A stretch of DNA of 64,000 nt from Membranipora membranacea. Its lineage: Eukaryota; Bryozoa; Gymnolaemata; Cheilostomatida; Membraniporidae. The notes under the pieces are model-generated. The model worked only from the letters and a program-made list of their open reading frames with translations. It was not told the DNA's origin and did not search any database. The position numbers were made by a program, and so were the translations under genes. The DNA is taken from the NCBI GenBank assembly GCA_914767715.1, contig OU612074.1, positions 13,936,062 to 14,000,061 of the forward strand. The letters run 5' to 3'. Positions 61,201 to 64,000 of the stretch are shown here, piece by piece (within the stretch, counting starts at the first letter, position 1; every line of letters starts with the position of its first letter).

Positions 61201-64000
61201 AGCTTTATGATCTAGATTGCCTAAGGCTTAGACCTGAGGCTAAAGCAATTATCATATTAGTGGATAGGTAGGGAGCATGTAATGACCAATCTAACCCGCT
61301 TTTTTATATCTATGGTTACAACCCTGGCATCAGCTATAAGAAAATATTACACATGGGGAATGAATAAAAACTCACAGTTTTAGCGGTTCTTGTGATGTCA
61401 GAGAGACTTATCTCCTCCAGATTATTCACAAATAGCAGAACGTCAAACATCTCCTGTCTGAATTTCTTCATCAGATCGCTGATCGTCTCCAGAGTGACTG
61501 GGATGTTTGATACCTTGGAATGAGCGCACAACTCCTTACTTCTCAATGGAAATCTGAAATGGGATAAAAATTAATGATTTCTGTGCAAGTCTCGACCCAT
61601 TTCCCGCCAAGAAGCCTCAGTTAGCCTGAGGTTACAGTAAAGAGAGGGTCAACTCTGAATGGATCGCTAATGCCACATTGACCATTGACTACAAAGTATG
61701 GTATCTCTATAAAAGTTTTACTCCCTAAAATACGCATAAAAAAGGTGTAATTCAGAATTTATAATACAAAACTCCTGTTAATTCAGACAAGGATAATTGG
61801 TCCATTCAGCCAGAACTCAATGCATTCTAATGTCACTTAGTTCTGACTCTGCTTAATTAGGACATATTTTTGTGTTCCCCAGAGGTTTGAAGTGCACTGT
61901 ATTACAATAACCTTGAGTTACATTTTCTATATCACTCACTACCAAGCAAATTCGATACCAATGTTAATATGACTTCAATTTATTTAACAAGAAAAAGAAT
62001 CATTCTGGAACTTGATAAATTTCTATGTCTTACCTGAACATGGTGCTGTTCTGCAGATTAAACTGATCAGGCAGATAACAATCAAACACATCAGTGAACA
62101 CTTCTTTCATCCTGTCAAGGTCATCAAACATACGACCAGGTTCATCGGGTGTAGCCCCAGGCACATACCGACAGTGAGGGTCGAAGGCGCACAGCACCTC
62201 CCCGACCTCAGGGCCATTGGTCAGGAACGTAGGTGAGTCGGTCAGATGGTATACCGAGTTGAATCCCACACCTAAAAATGGATCAATGACATGTAGAGCC
62301 AACATTAAAGGTCTTAGGCGACACACGTACACGTGCATTCACATATAGCGACCTGCATATTAGTATTGATAGCATTGAAATTCCATCAGGTTCCATCATA
62401 CTGGGTCGAAAAGAAATCGATCTTTTGTGAGAAGGAATAAATGTAACTTAACGATGTTAAATGTACTATGCATCACTCACCATACTGCCCAGTTCTGTTG
62501 GGGTCATGACCTTTGCTGCCCTCTCCGAGATTCTGAATACCCTCCAGGTCTGATTTACTGAATGGTTTGTTATTATATACACATAGAGCTGGTCCCTGTA
62601 AAGGCTTCCAACATTCTTCAAACACCTAATGGGGCAAAAATAAATCTTGCACAAATACCAGACAAAAACAGACATATGCATGTGTTATGGTTATAGGTAA
62701 AAGTGTGACTTGTTCTGTTGTTATAAATTTAAGATGTAAAACCCCATTCACAGTTGAGAGCTACTGTGCATGGGTTTTCACATTGATTACTAATATTCAA
62801 CTTTATAACAACGGAAAAAGTCACGCTTTTACCTAATGTTACAAGGATGGTCAGGCAGTTTTGCCCAGGTTTCCTTGCGTTGACAAACCCCTATGTACAG
62901 CATGATAACCATCGATTCAAAATAGTGTAGCGTTTCCCTGGCTGACCTCTTGAATTGGATAGTTTCTAGTACTTCCTTGGTACAAAAAGTTTCTCTTTTT
63001 CTAACATGCATTGTAAAAAAACCCCAAATCTCTGCCCAATGAACTTGTTTGTACAAAACATGACCAGGAGAACAGATCACACAGCATCCTACAACTCTCG
63101 TCAGCTAACAGTCATCAGAAATTGCAACGCATCAAATCATTTCAATATAAAAACTGAAACAGTTGTACTTGACTTGTATCAGATTGACGCTGACCTTCTC
63201 AGTCGGATGATGTCGGCAGTCTCTGACAAAATGTATCTGTGTAGCTCCTGCATCGTCAGCGTTCTGTAATAACTCTTTGAATATCTCCTTACCACACGGA
63301 TAACTGGACATGATACGCTTAAGTCGTTTAGTTAACTTCTCCTTCTGACCGAACGGTATACCGTGTGAGTGCTTACGTATCGCCTCCTGTGTAAAATTAA
63401 GTTTTCGGCTAATGAAATTTGACCATGGGAGGGGAGTCACTCACACACATGGACTGGACATGGAGTGATGAATTCACACATGTCATATTTTTATATACAT
63501 ATATCGCCTCCTGTGTAATATTTAAAAATGTAGGGTAATGGTCATGAAAGGAAACAGTGACTCTGCCTTTTACAAAGACCAGCACTTATTACCTTTGAGT
63601 AAGAGCGGACTTATTATGTTCAAGATAATTATTCATCACTCATATATGTGAACCAAATAATAAAGCTATGTTTGTTTGTCTAAGGATGATATAAGGGGTG
63701 TCGTCAAATTTCTGGAAAATATTCAAGAGGATTATTGAACAATTTTTCGAATCAAATTACCTCTTCCAACTTCTAGAAGCATTTCGGATGAAAACACACA
63801 GATTATAAATGTTTAGCAAAATTGACTTGAGTTAGAACTAAGAATTAGTTAGCATTCAACAACACTTTTTATAAGAAGCTCAGAGCAGAAAGATCAAGGG
63901 AAATACAAAAAATTAAATATTGTCTCTCTGTAATAAAACACTCCCACTGTATTTTTTGATTACATACCTGTCTCTTGGTGTTCACTCCCAGTCTCTTGGC
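25462..64000 (-). CDS. SACS: Sacsin, C-terminal half (47 exons, partial at 5' end)
   Basis: Exons, gene order (high-low): 64000-63968, 63386-63195, 62625-62481, 62271-62034, 61553-61376, 61004-60814, 60197-60032, 59710-59602, 59008-58865, 58057-57930, 56747-56465, 56146-55967, 55685-55528, 55249-55062, 54743-54610, 54130-54110, 53114-52978, 52610-52496, 52065-51917, 51522-51303, 50489-50318, 48443-48390, 47690-47498, 46598-46497, 45903-45871, 44509-44379, 43952-43868, 43407-43254, 42952-42719, 42130-42010, 41683-41607, 41162-41041, 40504-40280, 35908-35657, 34721-34511, 34083-33899, 32766-32603, 32252-32131, 31575-31445, 30988-30941, 29977-29862, 29081-28958, 28672-28553, 28210-28035, 27790-27583, 27047-26823, 26049-25462. 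Codon phase agrees throughout, giving about 2,490 codons. Order is sacsin repeat, J domain, HEPN, as in human sacsin (about 4,580 residues), a chaperone-linked protein of mitochondria and the cytoskeleton. The length fits starting at the last sacsin repeat. Confidence 0.93.
26823..27790 (-). CDS. SACS: Sacsin HEPN-domain exons
   Basis: Two exons (27583-27790 and 26823-27047) plus the start of the last exon code for the HEPN fold. They give [19 protein letters not shown], then [10 protein letters not shown] and [13 protein letters not shown], ending in the final helix ([12 protein letters not shown]). HEPN in sacsin binds nucleotides and dimerises. An S2 SINE lies only 36 bp from the 27047 exon edge. 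Confidence 0.9.
27083..27225 (+). mobile_element. tRNA-derived SINE, family S2, copy 2
   Basis: AAGATGGCGCAATTGG, GTGGGTTCCGGTCCCAC and GAGCTTTCAAGGTTGATTG occur in the same order as at 16345-16205. It lies in a sacsin intron in opposite orientation to the gene. Confidence 0.8.
28553..28672 (-). CDS. SACS: Sacsin J-domain exon
   Basis: The 40-residue exon contains [20 protein letters not shown]. The His-Pro-Asp motif that stimulates Hsp70 ATPase is intact. The preceding exon (28958-29081) supplies the leading helix ([11 protein letters not shown]), and the exon at 28035-28210 follows with FRRW-like features replaced by [16 protein letters not shown]. Confidence 0.92.
29601..29848. mobile_element. 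MITE family M3, copy 1
   Basis: The ends are GGGGGTCTTTCAATTA and its reverse complement TAATTGAAAGACCCCC. The body holds GAGCGATGCTTTACTAAAGC and GCTCACTCAGAATGT, shared with 31617-31858. 248 bp, in a sacsin intron. Confidence 0.88.
31617..31858. mobile_element. MITE family M3, copy 2
   Basis: The body is the same as at 29601-29848 (GAGCGATGCTTTACTAAAGC, CGCTCACTCAGAATGT, CACTCACTCATTGAGTGAT). The ends are decayed (GGAGTCTTTTAATTAG / TTAATTGAACAACCCC). Confidence 0.85.
34801..35556. mobile_element. Foldback element, about 150-bp arms
   Basis: The outer ends ATGTGTATCTCTGATCGTTA and its reverse complement match perfectly. Further matching blocks (AATTAGTAAAATT.., CGGGTCG/CGACCCG, AGTGAATT..TTCACT) extend about 150 bp inward. 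A central segment of about 450 bp has a 104-codon ORF with no recognisable motif. It is in a sacsin intron. Confidence 0.82.
37526..37665 (+). repeat. 30-bp tandem repeat, in-frame Ser-Gln-Asp units
   Basis: About four units of GCTGCCTCATCTTCACAAGA plus ten bases, read in frame as SSQDDNLAA. After the last unit a good donor (GATAAA then GTAAGAAAC, near 37657) occurs. It could be an exon of the THAP element upstream of the THAP ORF. That join is inference. Confidence 0.7.
38125..38466 (+). CDS. THAP-type zinc finger ORF in the transposon
   Basis: The ORF has 113 codons. The THAP signature C2CH is complete: WCAAYGCGN (Cys-x4-Cys), the conserved Trp in [16 protein letters not shown] (Cys-x2-His), and the closing AIPTIF box (family AVPTIF). 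FHAFPRN is the conserved Phe-Pro piece. THAP domains bind DNA sequence-specifically and form the N-terminus of P-element transposase. After the domain the ORF runs only about 20 residues (..[10 protein letters not shown]) to a stop, so leucine zipper and catalytic parts are missing or in unseen exons. The start may be an upstream exon joined near TTTTAAAAAAG. Confidence 0.85.
   Translation: MYMLSFVMLLKKSSRNWCAAYGCGNTPAGNRNLSFHAFPRNNEERLKVWVSAVKRKYAVLCSEHLKRDTFRRPPGVGGRALLKKDAIPTIFQSFQHYLQTPKSEEIYAGQNTP
40280..58057 (-). CDS. SACS: Sacsin repeat body, middle exons
   Basis: Twenty-four exons carry the helical body of the sacsin repeat. Recognisable parts include [20 protein letters not shown] (55967-56146), the FGLYIN and [12 protein letters not shown] segment (55062-55249), [17 protein letters not shown] (51303-51522), and the end-module [20 protein letters not shown] (47498-47690) continuing into [20 protein letters not shown] (46497-46598). 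Very small exons occur at 54110-54130 (21 nt), 48390-48443 (54 nt) and 45871-45903 (33 nt). Each keeps phase. The 21-nt one could be skipped without a frameshift. Confidence 0.85.
42490..42650. mobile_element. MITE family M2, truncated copy
   Basis: One arm and the centre are present (CCCAAAGACCAATGC, GTCAGGCAGTTACT, ATGATGGTGGAAAAAG, AGGGAAGGTAA). The second arm is missing. Confidence 0.8.
45982..46132. mobile_element. MITE family M2, internally deleted copy
   Basis: Both ends are kept (CTCAAAGACCAAAGTATGTT, TAGTCAGGCAGT and ACTGCCTGACTATAACATGC), but the centre is shortened to about 50 bp. Confidence 0.8.
46722..46795. repeat. Short palindromic module, copy 2
   Basis: TTCTAGGGGAGGCAGG followed by CTGCCTCCCCTAGAA forms a hairpin. 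The reverse complement matches 14965-15040. A partial third copy may lie near 46945-46985. Confidence 0.7.
50107..50219. repeat. Long hairpin in a sacsin intron
   Basis: GGATAGCTGGTAGTAGCATT pairs with AATGCTACTACCAGCTATCC. The arms extend to CACTTT/AAAGTGG in the middle. 113 bp, so a tiny foldback element. Confidence 0.85.
51040..51150. repeat. Imperfect hairpin in a sacsin intron
   Basis: GTTCCCCT..TTACTGATATGTCATTTC is mirrored by GAAATGACATG..GTAAATCAG..AGGGGAAC over about 110 bp. Confidence 0.7.
53575..53650. repeat. Inverted repeat rich in CCAAT words
   Basis: GCCAATGCGTTGGCTCTGAT and its imperfect complement (ATCAGAGCCATCACATTGGC) form a hairpin of about 75 bp containing several ATTGG/CCAAT words. 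Confidence 0.7.
54110..54130 (-). CDS. SACS: Candidate 21-nt sacsin microexon
   Basis: On the minus strand an AG acceptor and a GT donor enclose 21 bases coding for D-E-A-S-D-E-L in frame between exons ending ..DLVVG and starting GKEGSN. Its acidic content matches the surroundings. Skipping it leaves the reading frame intact, so alternative splicing is possible. Confidence 0.55.
   Translation of the reverse strand: MRLRMS
56971..57072. repeat. 15-bp tandem repeat
   Basis: About seven units of GCAGAACTACTGCGG with small changes. Each unit is itself partly palindromic (GCAG..CTGC). It lies in a sacsin intron. ORFs through it are artefacts. Confidence 0.9.
58191..58270. repeat. (AATC)n microsatellite, about 20 copies
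   Basis: A perfect tetranucleotide array of about 80 bp in a sacsin intron. Confidence 0.97.
58798..58822. repeat. (TA)n microsatellite
   Basis: About 11 TA units near the 58865 exon edge. A similar run is at 39053-39074 in the THAP element. Confidence 0.9.
58865..64000 (-). CDS. SACS: Sacsin repeat, Hsp90-like ATPase head
   Basis: This covers the first nine exons visible. The ATP-fold motif is [19 protein letters not shown] (63195-63386). It is followed by [11 protein letters not shown] and [13 protein letters not shown] (62481-62625), then the G-rich [20 protein letters not shown] (split at 62481/62271). Downstream are the phosphate-end Arg of [16 protein letters not shown], and [20 protein letters not shown] with the [13 protein letters not shown] box (59602-59710). 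All of these are signatures of the sacsin repeat region, which resembles the Hsp90 N-domain. The Asn/Asp pair of the ATP site is present. The exon at 63968-64000 is cut by the window edge. Confidence 0.92.
59080..59268 (-). mobile_element. tRNA-derived SINE, family S1, best-preserved copy
   Basis: Read on minus: GATGGCTCAATTAGTTAGAGCGCC (A-box region), GGCTTCAAATCCC (B box), CACTGCAGTCCATCAACCACT, then GTGTGCTCCGACCCGCCTGC and the tail GCCTTGCCCTAAGGC. It lies 72 bp from the sacsin exon at 58865-59008, in the same orientation as the gene. Confidence 0.85.
61765..61870. repeat. Dispersed repeat, copy 2
   Basis: Matches 11085-11195 (AACTCCTGTTAATT, CAATGCATTC) in the same order. It is in a sacsin intron. 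Confidence 0.6.

Overview
The window is animal nuclear DNA, AT-rich, with spliced genes (GT..AG introns, small exons), tRNA-derived SINEs, many palindromic MITE-like elements and microsatellites. The gene set (sacsin with J and HEPN domains, type II membrane proteins with CUB domains, a 2-oxoglutarate oxygenase) points to an invertebrate metazoan. I cannot name the species. Exon boundaries below come from reading splice sites and codon phase by eye, so they may be off by a base or two.

Layout. 1-3.36 kb: no gene seen; one MITE copy and one old SINE. 3.36-10.69 kb (+): a multi-exon iron/2-oxoglutarate-dependent oxygenase of the isopenicillin-N-synthase-like fold, followed by tandem repeats and, at about 11.8-12.85 kb on the minus strand, a broken inverted copy of its exons 7-8. 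14.44-14.80 kb (+): a small Gly/Tyr-rich secreted protein with a TATA box. 16.9-24.7 kb (+): two tandem paralogues (A and B, six exons each, about 380 residues) coding for type II membrane proteins with a tyrosine-rich cytoplasmic tail, one membrane span, a glycosylated stalk and a C-terminal CUB domain. 25.46-64.0 kb (-): the C-terminal half of a giant sacsin gene. I assign 47 exons, about 2,490 codons, with codon phase agreeing at every junction. They run from the start of a sacsin repeat (Hsp90-like ATPase fold) to the J domain, HEPN domain and a low-complexity tail. The 5' part lies beyond the window.

Mobile DNA. The largest sacsin intron (35.9-40.3 kb) holds a complete 3.2-kb P-superfamily-like element at 36523-39736. 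It has long terminal inverted repeats (about 770-815 bp), a perfect 8-bp target duplication (GTCTACTG) and an ORF with a THAP zinc finger, but I see no transposase catalytic region. It appears nested inside an older element with 17-bp inverted ends (36242-40199). At least four other foldback/MITE families and three SINE families are scattered through introns. Two MITEs sit within about 10 bp of a splice donor.

The strongest candidates for something new are the THAP element and the paired tyrosine-motif CUB membrane proteins. Genes A/B and sacsin converge, ending about 750 bp apart. Nothing in the window links their functions.
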